Assembly: GCA_902362965.1 (NCBI GenBank)
Contig: CABIYQ010000001.1
Location: 248,001-312,000 of the forward strand
Reading direction: 5' to 3'
Length of the DNA: 64,000 bases
Source: Oscillospiraceae bacterium
GTDB lineage: Bacteria > Bacillota > Clostridia > Oscillospirales > Ruminococcaceae
How positions within the stretch are numbered: position 1 is the first letter of the stretch; the number at the start of each line of letters is the position of its first letter. Under the pieces are notes generated by a model that saw only the letters and a list, made by a program, of their open reading frames with translations, was not told where the DNA came from and ran no database searches. Shown piece after piece: positions 1 to 8,647 of this stretch. The position numbers and the translations under genes were made by a program.

Positions 1-134
1 AATACGGTCTTTCAAAAGCCGCAAGACCTTTTAACAGCAGACTTGATAAAAGTAAGCTGACTGAAAATGGTTTTAAACCTTTACCAGTATGGCAGGATGC
101 ACTTGAAAGATATTTAAAGGAGATAGACTTTTAA
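1..134 (+). CDS. rfbD: dTDP-4-dehydrorhamnose reductase, C-terminal end (partial)
   Basis: Only the last 43 codons are in the window, read from position 3 to a TAA at 132-134. The visible peptide contains the family's C-terminal signature: an A-R-P-x-N-S-R-L-D motif, then K-L, then a P-x-W-x-x-A-L-x-x-Y-L tail, as in RmlD/RfbD enzymes. RmlD performs the last, NADPH-dependent step of dTDP-L-rhamnose synthesis. The stop overlaps the rfbC start by one base (TAATG), so the two are translationally coupled. The preceding rml genes should lie left of the window. Confidence 0.85.
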   Translation, partial: YGLSKAARPFNSRLDKSKLTENGFKPLPVWQDALERYLKEIDF

Positions 135-742
135 TGGGACAAATTAAGGTTGAAAAAAATGTTGGAGGCATAGAAGGTCTTTGTGTTATAGAACCTGCGG
201 TACATGGCGATAACCGCGGGTATTTTATGGAAACTTATAATCAAAAGGATATGCATGAAGCAGGTCTTGACATTGTTTTTGTACAGGATAATCAGTCATG
301 TTCAGCAAAAGGCGTACTCAGAGGACTTCATTTTCAGAAACAGCACCCTCAGACTAAAATTGTAAGAACTATTAAGGGTAAAGTATTTGATGTTGCCGTT
401 GATTTGCGTCTTGATTCAAATACATATGGCAAGTGGTATGGAGTGGAACTTACTGAGGAAAACAAAAAGCAATTTCTAATACCAAAGGGGTTTGCTCATG
501 GTTTTTTGGTACTGAGTGATATTGCGGAGTTTTGTTATAAGTGTGATGATTTTTATCATCCTAATGATGAGGGCGGATTGGCATGGAATGATCCGAAGAT
601 TGGTATTGATTGGATGGAAATCGTAGGTGAATATAACGGTACGGCAAGTGCAGAAGGTTATAGTCTTTCTGATGGTACTCCGCTTAATTTGAGTGAAAAA
701 GATCAGTTGTGGTGCGGTATTGAAGATACTTTTAAGTTTTAA
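134..742 (+). CDS. rfbC: dTDP-4-dehydrorhamnose 3,5-epimerase
   Basis: A 202-aa cupin-fold epimerase of the RmlC/RfbC family, converting dTDP-4-keto-6-deoxyglucose to dTDP-4-keto-L-rhamnose in the cytoplasm. The family hallmarks are visible: D-N-R-G-x-F near residue 30, the Q-D-N-Q-S block followed by R-G-L-H-F with the catalytic histidine near residue 65, the K-I-V-R..G-K-V-F-D-V-A-V-D strand, and the I-P-x-G-F-A-H-G-F motif near 115. Length is slightly above the usual 180-190 aa because of a longer C-terminal tail. It starts at the ATG sharing a base with the rfbD stop. It supplies rhamnose donor for the polysaccharide genes that follow. Confidence 0.93.
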   Translation: MGQIKVEKNVGGIEGLCVIEPAVHGDNRGYFMETYNQKDMHEAGLDIVFVQDNQSCSAKGVLRGLHFQKQHPQTKIVRTIKGKVFDVAVDLRLDSNTYGKWYGVELTEENKKQFLIPKGFAHGFLVLSDIAEFCYKCDDFYHPNDEGGLAWNDPKIGIDWMEIVGEYNGTASAEGYSLSDGTPLNLSEKDQLWCGIEDTFKF

Positions 743-774
743 AGTATATTTATTTTTATTGAGGAGAATGAATA

Positions 775-1674
775 GTGTTTGTATTCATAATATTACATTA
801 CTTAGCGGAAGATATGACTAAAGAATGCGTAAAGTATATTCAAAATCATTTGGATATGAACAGGATCAGAATTGTAATTGTTGATAACGCATCAAGTAAT
901 GGAAGCGGTGCAAGACTTAAACAATTTTATAAAGACAATAAATATTGTGATGTTATTTTAAATGATGAAAATATGGGCTTTGCAAGAGGAAATAATGTTG
1001 GATATACTTATGCTAAAGAAAAATATGATCCGGATTTTATGATTATTATGAATAATGATGTGTTAATTGATGATAAAGCTTTTTTAGATAAGATTGATAC
1101 GGTATATCAGGAAAATAATTTTTATATTTTAGGTCCGGATATAATATCAAAAAGAAATAATAAACATCAGAATCCTGCTCGAAAAGAAAATGTCACTAAA
1201 GAACAAGTTGTAAAAGAAATAGAATCATTGGAAAAAGCACTAAAAAATCCTTTTATTTATTACATAATAAATAAGATAAAATCAACAATTAGAATCAGAA
1301 CTAGATTAAAAAAAGTATTTGGAAAAACAGATAATAATATGTATTTAAAAAAAATGTATAATCCTGTCTTACACGGCGCATGTTATATATTTTCTCGTAG
1401 ATATTTAGAACTTGAAAAAGAAGCCTTTGATTCTCGAACTTTTCTATATCATGAAGAAGAAATTTTGCACTATAATTGCATTAAAAAAAATTATTCTATG
1501 ATATATGACCCAATATTAAGGGTTAATCATTTAGAAGATGTTTCAACCGATGAATCATTAAAAATTAATAAAAAAGTAAAGTTCAAAGATAATTTGAATA
1601 AAAGTAAATTTTTAAATAAACATCTTTTGGATTCTGCTAAAATTCTTTTAGATGTTATTGATAAAGGAGTATAG
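775..1674 (+). CDS. Family 2 glycosyltransferase (rhamnosyltransferase-like)
   Basis: A 299-aa GT-A fold glycosyltransferase. The N-terminus carries the GT2 nucleotide-binding strand (I-V-I-V-D-N-A-S-S-N), followed by N-x-G-F-A-R-G-N-N and a M-N-N-D-V acidic motif near residue 100, a layout typical of GT2 rhamnosyltransferases (WbbL/RfbF style). No membrane segment is seen, so it probably works at the inner face of the membrane on a lipid-linked glycan. The start is a GTG with GAGGAG eight bases upstream (761-766). It lies 32 bp after rfbC. The acceptor and the sugar transferred cannot be told; rhamnose is an inference from the neighbours. Confidence 0.8.
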   Translation: MFVFIILHYLAEDMTKECVKYIQNHLDMNRIRIVIVDNASSNGSGARLKQFYKDNKYCDVILNDENMGFARGNNVGYTYAKEKYDPDFMIIMNNDVLIDDKAFLDKIDTVYQENNFYILGPDIISKRNNKHQNPARKENVTKEQVVKEIESLEKALKNPFIYYIINKIKSTIRIRTRLKKVFGKTDNNMYLKKMYNPVLHGACYIFSRRYLELEKEAFDSRTFLYHEEEILHYNCIKKNYSMIYDPILRVNHLEDVSTDESLKINKKVKFKDNLNKSKFLNKHLLDSAKILLDVIDKGV

Positions 1675-1841
1675 CAATAATGTCTGAAAACAAACTAAAT
1701 ATATACGTACGATTAGAGGTATTTAACCTGAGTTGTTAATAAGTGCAAAAAAATGTTTTTTGATAAATCTAAATTATGAAGAATGACATATGGCTGATGC
1801 AAAAAATTATGATGGATATTTTTAAAGAGGAGTCTTACATT
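1675..1841 (+). pseudogene. Probable remnant of a deleted polysaccharide gene
   Basis: This 167-bp stretch between two glycosyltransferase genes has no intact gene. A short reading frame starts at an ATG at 1680 and stops after 19 codons. A second frame reads like the end of a protein: it is interrupted by one TGA and stops right before the AAAGAGGAG ribosome binding site of the next gene. The pattern suggests an internal deletion that left the first and last codons of a former gene. The evidence is only reading-frame texture; it could be plain spacer DNA. Confidence 0.3.
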
Positions 1842-2810
1842 TTGAAAAAATTAAAATTTGTTATTTTAACACCTAGAAACAATTCGGGCGGTGCAATAGT
1901 CAGACATAGATTATGTTCTTTGCTTAGAGATAATGGATATGACGCAAGAGTACTTTTCTCAGGTGTTTATGGTTACAGACCGGATAAAAAATTCTTGTTT
2001 TTTATGAGATGGATTAAATATATATGTAAAGATACTATAAAAATTATAGTATCTAAAATTTATCCTAATTCAGTAAAAAAATATCCGGGTCTTAAAGTAT
2101 ATTTAGATTATCCTGTTAAAGGGTGGAAGAGAAAATATCTGCCTTTGGTTGATAAAAATACCATTGTTATTTATCCAGAAGTTACTTATGGAAATCCCTT
2201 AAATGCCAAAAAGGTAGTAAGATGGTTTTTATATTATAATCCGCTACATGGACAAATAGATGCATATGGTAAGGATGATTTGTTTTTTTGTTATGGTGAA
2301 AAATTTAATGATAGCGATTTAAATCCGGAAAAACGAATATTACGAACGCCGTATTTTAATCTGGATTTATATAAACAAACAAATTTTGGCAAAAGAAAAG
2401 GTAAATGCTATATTATTAGAAAAGCAAAAGATAGACAACATAGAGAAGATTTACCCGAAACTTTTGATGGAATTGTTGTCGATGATTTACCTGAAAAAGA
2501 AAAAGTAAAAGTATTTAATGAATGTGAATATTGTATATGTTATGATACGTTTACGGCTTATAGCACAATAGCTTCACTTTGTGGATGTATTTCTGTTGTT
2601 ATTCCGGAACCCGGGAAAACAAAAGAAGATTATATAATTCCCGGTGTTAACAACTGGGGTAAGGCTTGGAGTTTTGAACCTGAAGAAATTGAGTTTGCTA
2701 AAAATACACGTCATAAAATTTATGAAATGTATTTAAAATCTAATGCTGATTCCGAAACCAGTGCAAAAGAATTTATTAAAGTTTGCGAAAAATATTTTAA
2801 TACAAATTAA
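1842..2810 (+). CDS. Glycosyltransferase, GT4/GTB-like, of the polysaccharide locus
   Basis: About 322 aa. The opening K-F-V-I-L-T-P followed by N-N-S-G-G-A..R-H-R-L resembles the N-terminal beta-strand and loop of GT-B glycosyltransferases, and the C-terminal half has the P-E-P-G..E-D-Y-I-x-P-G-V segment. No classic E-x7-E is obvious, so family assignment is tentative. I chose the TTG at 1842 because AAAGAGGAG lies at 1824-1832 with good spacing and the protein then begins M-K-K-L-K-F; an in-frame ATG at 1776 would add 22 residues of poor coding quality. It precedes the flippase by 28 bp and presumably adds a sugar to the repeat unit. Confidence 0.6.
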   Translation: MKKLKFVILTPRNNSGGAIVRHRLCSLLRDNGYDARVLFSGVYGYRPDKKFLFFMRWIKYICKDTIKIIVSKIYPNSVKKYPGLKVYLDYPVKGWKRKYLPLVDKNTIVIYPEVTYGNPLNAKKVVRWFLYYNPLHGQIDAYGKDDLFFCYGEKFNDSDLNPEKRILRTPYFNLDLYKQTNFGKRKGKCYIIRKAKDRQHREDLPETFDGIVVDDLPEKEKVKVFNECEYCICYDTFTAYSTIASLCGCISVVIPEPGKTKEDYIIPGVNNWGKAWSFEPEEIEFAKNTRHKIYEMYLKSNADSETSAKEFIKVCEKYFNTN

Positions 2811-2838
2811 GTGTATACAGATAATCAGGTGAAAAAAT

Positions 2839-4296
2839 ATGGAAAGTTCAAAAAAGAGTGTTATACTTTCGTTAATATATAAATTTTTAGAACGCTGCGG
2901 TTGTCAAGGCGTGTCGTTTATTGTACAAATTGTTCTTGCTCGACTTCTTGATCCTACAGATTATGGTGTTTTAACACTGTTGACAATATTTATTACAATA
3001 TCACAAGTATTTGTGCAAAGTGGGTTTAATACGGCTTTGATACAAAGAAAAGATGTAACTGAAAAGGATTATTCATCTGTATTTTATTTAAGTCTGAGTA
3101 TAGCTTTAATACTATATGTAATTTTGTTTTTTTCAGCGCCGTTTATTGCAGATTTTTACAATATGCCTCAATTAAAAAATGTATTGAGAGTTTTAGCGAT
3201 TATTTTGATTCCAGGAGCTTTTAATTCTATTCAAAATGCAAAAATTGCAAAAGAAATGAAGTTCAAAGAACTGATGTATTGTACATTAGGTTCTGTAATT
3301 ATATCCGGCGCAGTCGGAATAGTAATGGCTTATTTGGGTTATGGAGTATGGGCACTTGTTGGTCAGCAGCTTTCCAATCAGGTATCTATCTGCATAATAA
3401 TGATGATCGTTGTAAAATGGCGTCCGATGCTTATTTTTGAAATCAAGAGAGTTAAAGTTTTGTTTTCATTTGGATGGAAACTATTATGCTCAAATCTTAT
3501 GAGTAATATTTATAATGAATTGAGAAGTCTTGTTATAGGGAAAAAATATAATTCAGCTACATTGGGCTATTACAATAGAGGAAAACAATTTCCAACGCTT
3601 ATCGTAAATAATATTGACGGTTCTATACAAAGTGTAATGCTGCCGGCATTATCAAAAGAACAAGATAATAAAGAACGTGTGAAATCAATGATGCGACGTT
3701 CAATTGTAACAAGTTCATTTGTTATTTTTCCATTGATGGCTGGTCTTGCAGCTGTTGCTGAACCGCTTATTTCTTTAGTACTTACTGATAAATGGCTTCC
3801 ATGTGTACCTTATTTAAGAGTATATTGTTTTATTTTTGCATTTTATCCTATAAATACTGCTAATCTTCAAGCCTTAAATGCACAGGGTAGAAGCGATCAG
3901 TTTTTAAAATTGGAAATAATAAAAAAATGTTACGGTATATTAATATTATTAATAACAGTATTTTGCTTTAAAACGCCTTTAGCCATTGCTTTAGGTGGAG
4001 CAGTATCAAGTTTAATATCATGCTTTGTTAATGCATCGCCGAATAAAAAGCTTCTTAATTATAGTTATTTAGAGCAAATGAAGGATCTATTTCCATCAAT
4101 GGGAATAGCTGCAATAATGGGAATTATTGTTTATGGCATATCATTTTTAGCACTTCCATCATTACTGAAGCTGATTATTCAAGTTTTACTTGGAATTATT
4201 ATTTATGTAGGATTAGCTTGGATTTTTAAACTAGAATGTTTTATTTATTTAAAAAATATTATTTTAGGTTTCTTAAAGAACAGAAAGAAGGCTTAA
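2839..4296 (+). CDS. Polysaccharide flippase, MOP superfamily (Wzx/WzxC-like)
   Basis: A 485-aa polytopic membrane protein with roughly 12-14 hydrophobic segments spread over its full length. The N-terminus (A-R-L-L-D-P-x-D-Y-G-V-L as a loop after TM1, and S-G-F-x-x-A-L-I-Q near residue 55) is the diagnostic pattern of WzxC/lipopolysaccharide O-unit transporters. Such proteins flip undecaprenyl-diphosphate-linked repeat units across the membrane. Its position inside a rhamnose and glycosyltransferase locus supports that role. The start ATG follows GGTGAAAAAAT, a weak but usable ribosome binding site. Confidence 0.88.
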   Translation: MESSKKSVILSLIYKFLERCGCQGVSFIVQIVLARLLDPTDYGVLTLLTIFITISQVFVQSGFNTALIQRKDVTEKDYSSVFYLSLSIALILYVILFFSAPFIADFYNMPQLKNVLRVLAIILIPGAFNSIQNAKIAKEMKFKELMYCTLGSVIISGAVGIVMAYLGYGVWALVGQQLSNQVSICIIMMIVVKWRPMLIFEIKRVKVLFSFGWKLLCSNLMSNIYNELRSLVIGKKYNSATLGYYNRGKQFPTLIVNNIDGSIQSVMLPALSKEQDNKERVKSMMRRSIVTSSFVIFPLMAGLAAVAEPLISLVLTDKWLPCVPYLRVYCFIFAFYPINTANLQALNAQGRSDQFLKLEIIKKCYGILILLITVFCFKTPLAIALGGAVSSLISCFVNASPNKKLLNYSYLEQMKDLFPSMGIAAIMGIIVYGISFLALPSLLKLIIQVLLGIIIYVGLAWIFKLECFIYLKNIILGFLKNRKKA

Positions 4297-4300
4297 TAAA

Positions 4301-5494
4301 TTGAAGAAGATATTGTTGCTTGGCGGTTCAGCACAGCAAGTAATTGCAATTGAAACAGCAAAGAAATTAGGTTATTATACTGTGCTTTGTGATTTTCTGA
4401 CCGATAATCCAGGTCAATATGTTGCTGATAAATTTTATTTGGTGAGTACTACCGATAAAGAAACTGTTTTAAATGTAGCATTATCTGAAAAAGTAGATGG
4501 TGTTTTAGCGTATGCTTCAGATCCGGCTGCACCAACTGCAGCTTATATTTCCCAAAAAATGGGATTGCCCGGTAATCCTTATGAATCCGTTGAAATCTTA
4601 TGCAACAAGGATAAGTTTAGAAATTTTTTATCTAAAAATGGATTTAATACTCCCGTTGCTAATGGTTACATGAATATTACAGATGTGTTAAACGATATTC
4701 AGAGATATAAACTTCCAGTAATTGTAAAGCCGGTGGATTCTTCGGGTAGTAAAGGAGCAACTGTTCTTTATTCGTGGGAATGTTTAAAGGATGCTGTAGA
4801 AGCAGCATTTTCTTTTTCAAGATGCAATCGTATTATTATAGAAGAATTTATTGAAAAAAAACATAAATTTCTTATCGGCGGAGATATATTTGTGTTAAAT
4901 GGAAATGTGACGCTTTGGGGTTTAATGAATTGCCATCGTGATAACAAAGTAAATTCATTGGTACCAATTGGAAAGAGTTATCCGCTTGAGCTTGAAAATA
5001 GTGATATTAATAAAGTAAAAGATACTTTACAGGATCTGGTAAACAAACTCTATATAAAAGACGGCGCCATGAATGTAGAACTTATAGTTGACAAGAATGA
5101 TGATGTGTGGCTTATTGATGTAGGACCGAGAAACGGCGGAAATATGATTCCTGATTTATTAGGTTATATATTTAATATAAATGTTGTTGAAATGTCCATA
5201 AAAGTTGCTATGGGTGACGCTCCGGATATAAGTAAATATAAACCGGTTCCGTTTTATGCTACTCATAATTTACATTCTGATAAAAATGGAATTTTTGATA
5301 AAATAATTTTTTCAGAAGAAGCTGAGCATTTTATTATAAAAAAATGTATTTATAAGAAAAAAGGTGATAAGGTAGAATATTTTGATAATGCTTCCAAAGC
5401 ATTAGGAATAATATTTTTTAAATTTGATTCAGCTGGTTCAATGAACCGCATTCTACAAAATATAGATAATCATATCAGGATTTTATTAAAATAA
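4301..5494 (+). CDS. ATP-grasp ligase of the polysaccharide locus
   Basis: A 397-aa protein of the carbamoyl-phosphate synthetase/biotin carboxylase-like ATP-grasp superfamily. Seen: an N-terminal Rossmann-like strand (L-L-G-G-S-A-Q-Q) with an Asp-ending second strand, the pre-ATP-grasp N-K-D-K-F-R helix near 105, the I-V-K-P-V-D-S-S-G-S-K-G nucleotide loop near residue 145, and the metal-binding D-V-G-P-R-N-G-G-N strand near 278. These enzymes form acyl-phosphates and ligate them to amines or thiols. Start is TTG at 4301, four bases after the flippase stop, with AGAAAGAAGG upstream. In this locus it may attach an amino acid or other carboxylate to an amino sugar; the substrate is not readable. 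Confidence 0.78.
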   Translation: MKKILLLGGSAQQVIAIETAKKLGYYTVLCDFLTDNPGQYVADKFYLVSTTDKETVLNVALSEKVDGVLAYASDPAAPTAAYISQKMGLPGNPYESVEILCNKDKFRNFLSKNGFNTPVANGYMNITDVLNDIQRYKLPVIVKPVDSSGSKGATVLYSWECLKDAVEAAFSFSRCNRIIIEEFIEKKHKFLIGGDIFVLNGNVTLWGLMNCHRDNKVNSLVPIGKSYPLELENSDINKVKDTLQDLVNKLYIKDGAMNVELIVDKNDDVWLIDVGPRNGGNMIPDLLGYIFNINVVEMSIKVAMGDAPDISKYKPVPFYATHNLHSDKNGIFDKIIFSEEAEHFIIKKCIYKKKGDKVEYFDNASKALGIIFFKFDSAGSMNRILQNIDNHIRILLK

Positions 5495-5525
5495 AACTTT
5501 AAGTTTAAAAAGAGAGGTTATAATT

Positions 5526-6518
5526 ATGAAAAAAATTATTGTTTTAGGTGCAACAGGAAATACTGGCGCATATTTAATTGATTATTTATTTGAAAATATA
5601 GATAAAAATGAATTTGAAATTATTGCTGCCGGCCGTAAAAAGACAAATTTTTTTGATAGATATGGTATAAAATATTTTTCTATAGATATTTCAAAAAAAG
5701 AGTCTTTAGAGATTCTTCCAAAAGACAATGTACATGCAGTAATTTTTGAAGCTGGGATATTACCGGCTTCAATGGAGGGTTATAAACCTGAACAATACCT
5801 TCAAATAAATACAATTGGCGCACTTAATGTTCTGGAATTTTGCCGTAAAAATGCTGTAGATCGTATTATTTATACACAGACAATCAGAGAAATTGGCGAG
5901 TATATTAATACGGATACAATTTTATCGCCTGATCTTCCGAGAAAATTCTCATTTAAAGGCGATCATGCCGTATACGTTATATCCAAAAATGCCGCTGTTG
6001 ATCTTATTGAGCACTATTGTCAGGAGTATGGTTTAAAAAAGTTTATCTTTAGATTGCCGACCATTTATTCATATGGAAAAGGAGATATATTTTACGTAGA
6101 CGGAAAACCAAGAAAAAAAGCATATAGATTATTTATGGAAAAAGCTATGAAGGGTGAACCTATAGAATTGTGGGGGGATCCTGAAAAGTCTCATGATGTC
6201 GTTTATGTAAAGGATTTTTGTCAAATGTTGTATAAGGCAATAACTGCAGATTGTAAAGGCGGCATATACCATGTCGGAACAGGCATACCAGTTACTTTAC
6301 AAGAACAAATTGAAGGTATTATTGAAGTATTTTCTCCCAAGGATAATAAGTCGGAGATAATATATTGTCCGGAAAAGCCAAATGCACGTACTTATCACAT
6401 GGATATAACCAAAGCAGTTGACGATTTGGATTATAAACCAATTTACAGTTATATTGATTACTTGAAAGATTTTAAAAAAGAAATGGAGCTAAATAGGTTT
6501 TCCGATTTATATAAATAG
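5526..6518 (+). CDS. NAD(P)-dependent sugar epimerase/reductase (extended SDR)
   Basis: A 330-aa extended short-chain dehydrogenase. The G-A-T-G-N-T-G dinucleotide loop starts at residue 8, and the catalytic Y-V-I-S-K (Y-x3-K) sits near residue 155 preceded by a T-Q-T-I-R block in place of the serine-containing strand. A W-G-D-P..H-D-V-V-Y-V-K-D motif near 215, as in nucleotide-sugar epimerases, supports action on a sugar substrate. The family interconverts or reduces nucleotide-linked sugars. It has its own AGAGAGG ribosome binding site 31 bp after the ATP-grasp gene and probably acts with the following deacetylase and aminotransferase. Confidence 0.82.
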   Translation: MKKIIVLGATGNTGAYLIDYLFENIDKNEFEIIAAGRKKTNFFDRYGIKYFSIDISKKESLEILPKDNVHAVIFEAGILPASMEGYKPEQYLQINTIGALNVLEFCRKNAVDRIIYTQTIREIGEYINTDTILSPDLPRKFSFKGDHAVYVISKNAAVDLIEHYCQEYGLKKFIFRLPTIYSYGKGDIFYVDGKPRKKAYRLFMEKAMKGEPIELWGDPEKSHDVVYVKDFCQMLYKAITADCKGGIYHVGTGIPVTLQEQIEGIIEVFSPKDNKSEIIYCPEKPNARTYHMDITKAVDDLDYKPIYSYIDYLKDFKKEMELNRFSDLYK

Positions 6519-6539
6519 AATTTTTACGGAGAATATATA

Positions 6540-7325
6540 ATGAGAATAATTATCAATGCAGACGATTTTGGCAGAGAAGATTCAAGAAATACTGCTATAA
6601 ATTACTCTATGATTAACGGATATTGCTCACAGGCTTCAATAATGGTAAATATGAATGATTTTACAGATGAAGCCGTAAAATTATCAAAAGATAACGGTTA
6701 TCAAGATAAAGTTTGTCTTCATTTAAACTTGACATTAGGAAAACCTTTATCAAAAAAAATAACAGGAACATCATTATGTGATAAAAATGGCTTTTTTAAG
6801 TTTAATTGTGTAAATGAAGTGCTAAAAACATTAAAACATAATATGCGGTTAAAAGATATTTTAGCCATAAGAGAAGAATGTGAGGCACAGATAAAGAAAT
6901 ATTTGGATTACGGTTTTACGCAAAAGCATATTGATTCTCACAATTGGATTCATCTTCATTTACCTGTATGGATCGCATTGCATCCATTATTAAAAAAATA
7001 TAAGTTTCGCAGTATAAGGCCAATACGGCCAAACTTAATGAAAACAGGACGAAAAAAACTAAGAATTTATTATAATATAATGAATTTTATTTTTAAATTA
7101 AGTAAATATCATGTTAATAATTATTCCAGCAATTGTGAAGAATTTATTGACTGTAATAAATCGGATAATGATGTATATGAAATATTTACCCATCCTAAAA
7201 TTGTAAATGGAATATTATTGGATTGTTCTGATTCATATAAAGGAAATGCTTATAAAGAAATGAATGAAGTATATAATGAATTGCTAAAGTATGGAACAAT
7301 TTTAAGGTATGATTGCTTTAAATAA
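6540..7325 (+). CDS. ChbG/YdjC-family carbohydrate deacetylase
   Basis: A 261-aa protein of the YdjC/ChbG (HpnK-related) family. Metal and catalytic motifs are intact: I-N-A-D-D-F-G at residues 4-10, H-L-N-L-T near 61, and the H-I-D-S-H-N-W-I-H-L-H cluster near 130. Family members remove N-acetyl groups from amino sugars (chitooligosaccharides in E. coli; GlcNAc of hopanoid or lipid-linked substrates elsewhere). Next to an epimerase and an aminotransferase it most likely deacetylates an N-acetylated sugar intermediate or lipid-linked sugar. It ends 12 bp before the aminotransferase start. Confidence 0.85.
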   Translation: MRIIINADDFGREDSRNTAINYSMINGYCSQASIMVNMNDFTDEAVKLSKDNGYQDKVCLHLNLTLGKPLSKKITGTSLCDKNGFFKFNCVNEVLKTLKHNMRLKDILAIREECEAQIKKYLDYGFTQKHIDSHNWIHLHLPVWIALHPLLKKYKFRSIRPIRPNLMKTGRKKLRIYYNIMNFIFKLSKYHVNNYSSNCEEFIDCNKSDNDVYEIFTHPKIVNGILLDCSDSYKGNAYKEMNEVYNELLKYGTILRYDCFK

Positions 7326-7337
7326 AAGGAGAATGCT

Positions 7338-8444
7338 ATGTCTATACTAGTAACCCGTTCCTCAATGCCGTCATATGAGGAATATTGTAAAGAAATAAAA
7401 GAATTATGGGAAAGTCACTGGCTTACAAATATGGGAGTTAAACATAAGCAACTTCAGGCAGAACTGATAAAGTATTTGGATGTTGATAAAATAGATCTAT
7501 TTACAAATGGTCATATGGCATTGGAACTTTCCATGCAGGCAATGAATTTGCAGGGAGAAGTAATTACAACACCATTTACATTTGCATCAACAACGCATGC
7601 TATAGTTAGAAACGGTCTTGAGCCAGTATTTTGTGATGTTAATGCTGAAGATTTTACAATTGATGTTACAAAAATTGAAGATTTGATTACCGATAAAACT
7701 TGTGCTATAGTTCCTGTTCATGTTTATGGAAACATATGTAAAATAGAAGAAATTGAGCATATTGCTGATAAATATGGTTTAAAAGTTATCTATGACGCTG
7801 CACATACTTTTGGAGTAAAATATAAAGGTAAAGGTATTGGTTCATTTGGCAATGCTTCATGTTTTAGTTTCCATGCTACAAAAGTTTTTAATAGTATAGA
7901 AGGCGGGGCCGTATGCTTTAAAGATAAAGAATTTGGTCTTAATCTTTATCGCTTAAAAAATTTTGGCATCAGGGGTCCTGAAACTGTTGACGGTGTTGGT
8001 GCAAATGCTAAAATGAATGAATTTTGTGCAGCTATGGGGTTATGCAATCTGAGAAATATTGATAGTGAAATCGCTAAAAGAAAAGCTGTTGTTAAACGCT
8101 ATAGGAGTCATCTTGAATGTGTAGACGGTTTACAGCTTAGTCCTGTTCAGAAGGATGTACAGTCCAATTATGCATATTTTCCGGTTGTGTTTGATGAAAA
8201 GGTATTTGGGGTTAGCAGAAATGAAGTATTTGATGCATTAGCAGAAAATGGTATTGGCGCAAGAAAATATTTCTATCCTCTGACAAATACGTTTGATTGC
8301 TTTCATGGTAAGTATGACGCATCACTTACTCCTGTTGCTTTACATATAAGTAAAAGAGTTCTTACTCTTCCACTTTATGCGGATTTGAGCATGGAAGATG
8401 TAGATAAAATTTGTGAAGTTATTTTGAAGTTAAAGAAAAAATAA
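7338..8444 (+). CDS. DegT/DnrJ/EryC1-family sugar aminotransferase
   Basis: A 368-aa PLP-dependent aminotransferase of the ArnB/WecE/DegT fold. Features seen: the T-P-F-T-F-A-S-T-T-H-A core near residue 77, P-V-H-V-Y-G near 126, Y-D-A-A-H-T-F-G with the PLP-binding aspartate near 152, and the S-F-H-A-T-K-V-F Schiff-base lysine near 180. Such enzymes turn a 3- or 4-keto nucleotide sugar into the amino sugar. It is the last gene of the locus and is preceded by AAAGGAG. Together with the SDR enzyme it can make an amino sugar, a possible acceptor for the ATP-grasp ligase. Confidence 0.88.
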   Translation: MSILVTRSSMPSYEEYCKEIKELWESHWLTNMGVKHKQLQAELIKYLDVDKIDLFTNGHMALELSMQAMNLQGEVITTPFTFASTTHAIVRNGLEPVFCDVNAEDFTIDVTKIEDLITDKTCAIVPVHVYGNICKIEEIEHIADKYGLKVIYDAAHTFGVKYKGKGIGSFGNASCFSFHATKVFNSIEGGAVCFKDKEFGLNLYRLKNFGIRGPETVDGVGANAKMNEFCAAMGLCNLRNIDSEIAKRKAVVKRYRSHLECVDGLQLSPVQKDVQSNYAYFPVVFDEKVFGVSRNEVFDALAENGIGARKYFYPLTNTFDCFHGKYDASLTPVALHISKRVLTLPLYADLSMEDVDKICEVILKLKKK

Positions 8445-8476
8445 ATTTATCAGTATAAAAATTATTTTATTTCAGC

Positions 8477-8505
8477 TTGACTTTAAAAAGAAATTATGAT
8501 ATAAT
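8477..8505 (+). promoter_or_regulatory. Sigma-A promoter of the DUF2798 gene
   Basis: TTGACT at 8477-8482, a 17-bp spacer and TATAAT at 8500-8505. Transcription should begin near 8512, leaving a 5' leader of about 135 nt before the start codon. Confidence 0.75.
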
Positions 8506-8533
8506 TTTATTGTAATTTAATATTAAGAAAACG

Positions 8534-8624
8534 ACACATGTTGTACCTTTTGGTATGTAAATCTGATTACGGAACTAAGTCCAATTCAGATTTATTTAGG
8601 TATAATGTGTGTTTTTTGTTTTTT
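8534..8624 (+). promoter_or_regulatory. Structured, terminator-like 5' leader
   Basis: Outer stem ACACAT (8534-8539) with ATGTGT (8605-8610). Inside are a small hairpin TACC-TTTT-GGTA (8544-8555) and a 9-bp stem (8558-8566 with 8586-8594). A second GGTA at 8599-8602 can also pair with TACC 8544-8547, extending the outer stem, so two folds exclude each other. The outer stem is followed by a U-rich run (8611-8624), like an intrinsic terminator. It matches no riboswitch class I recognise. Confidence 0.45.
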
Positions 8625-8647
8625 TAAACAGAAAAGGAGAATTTTTT

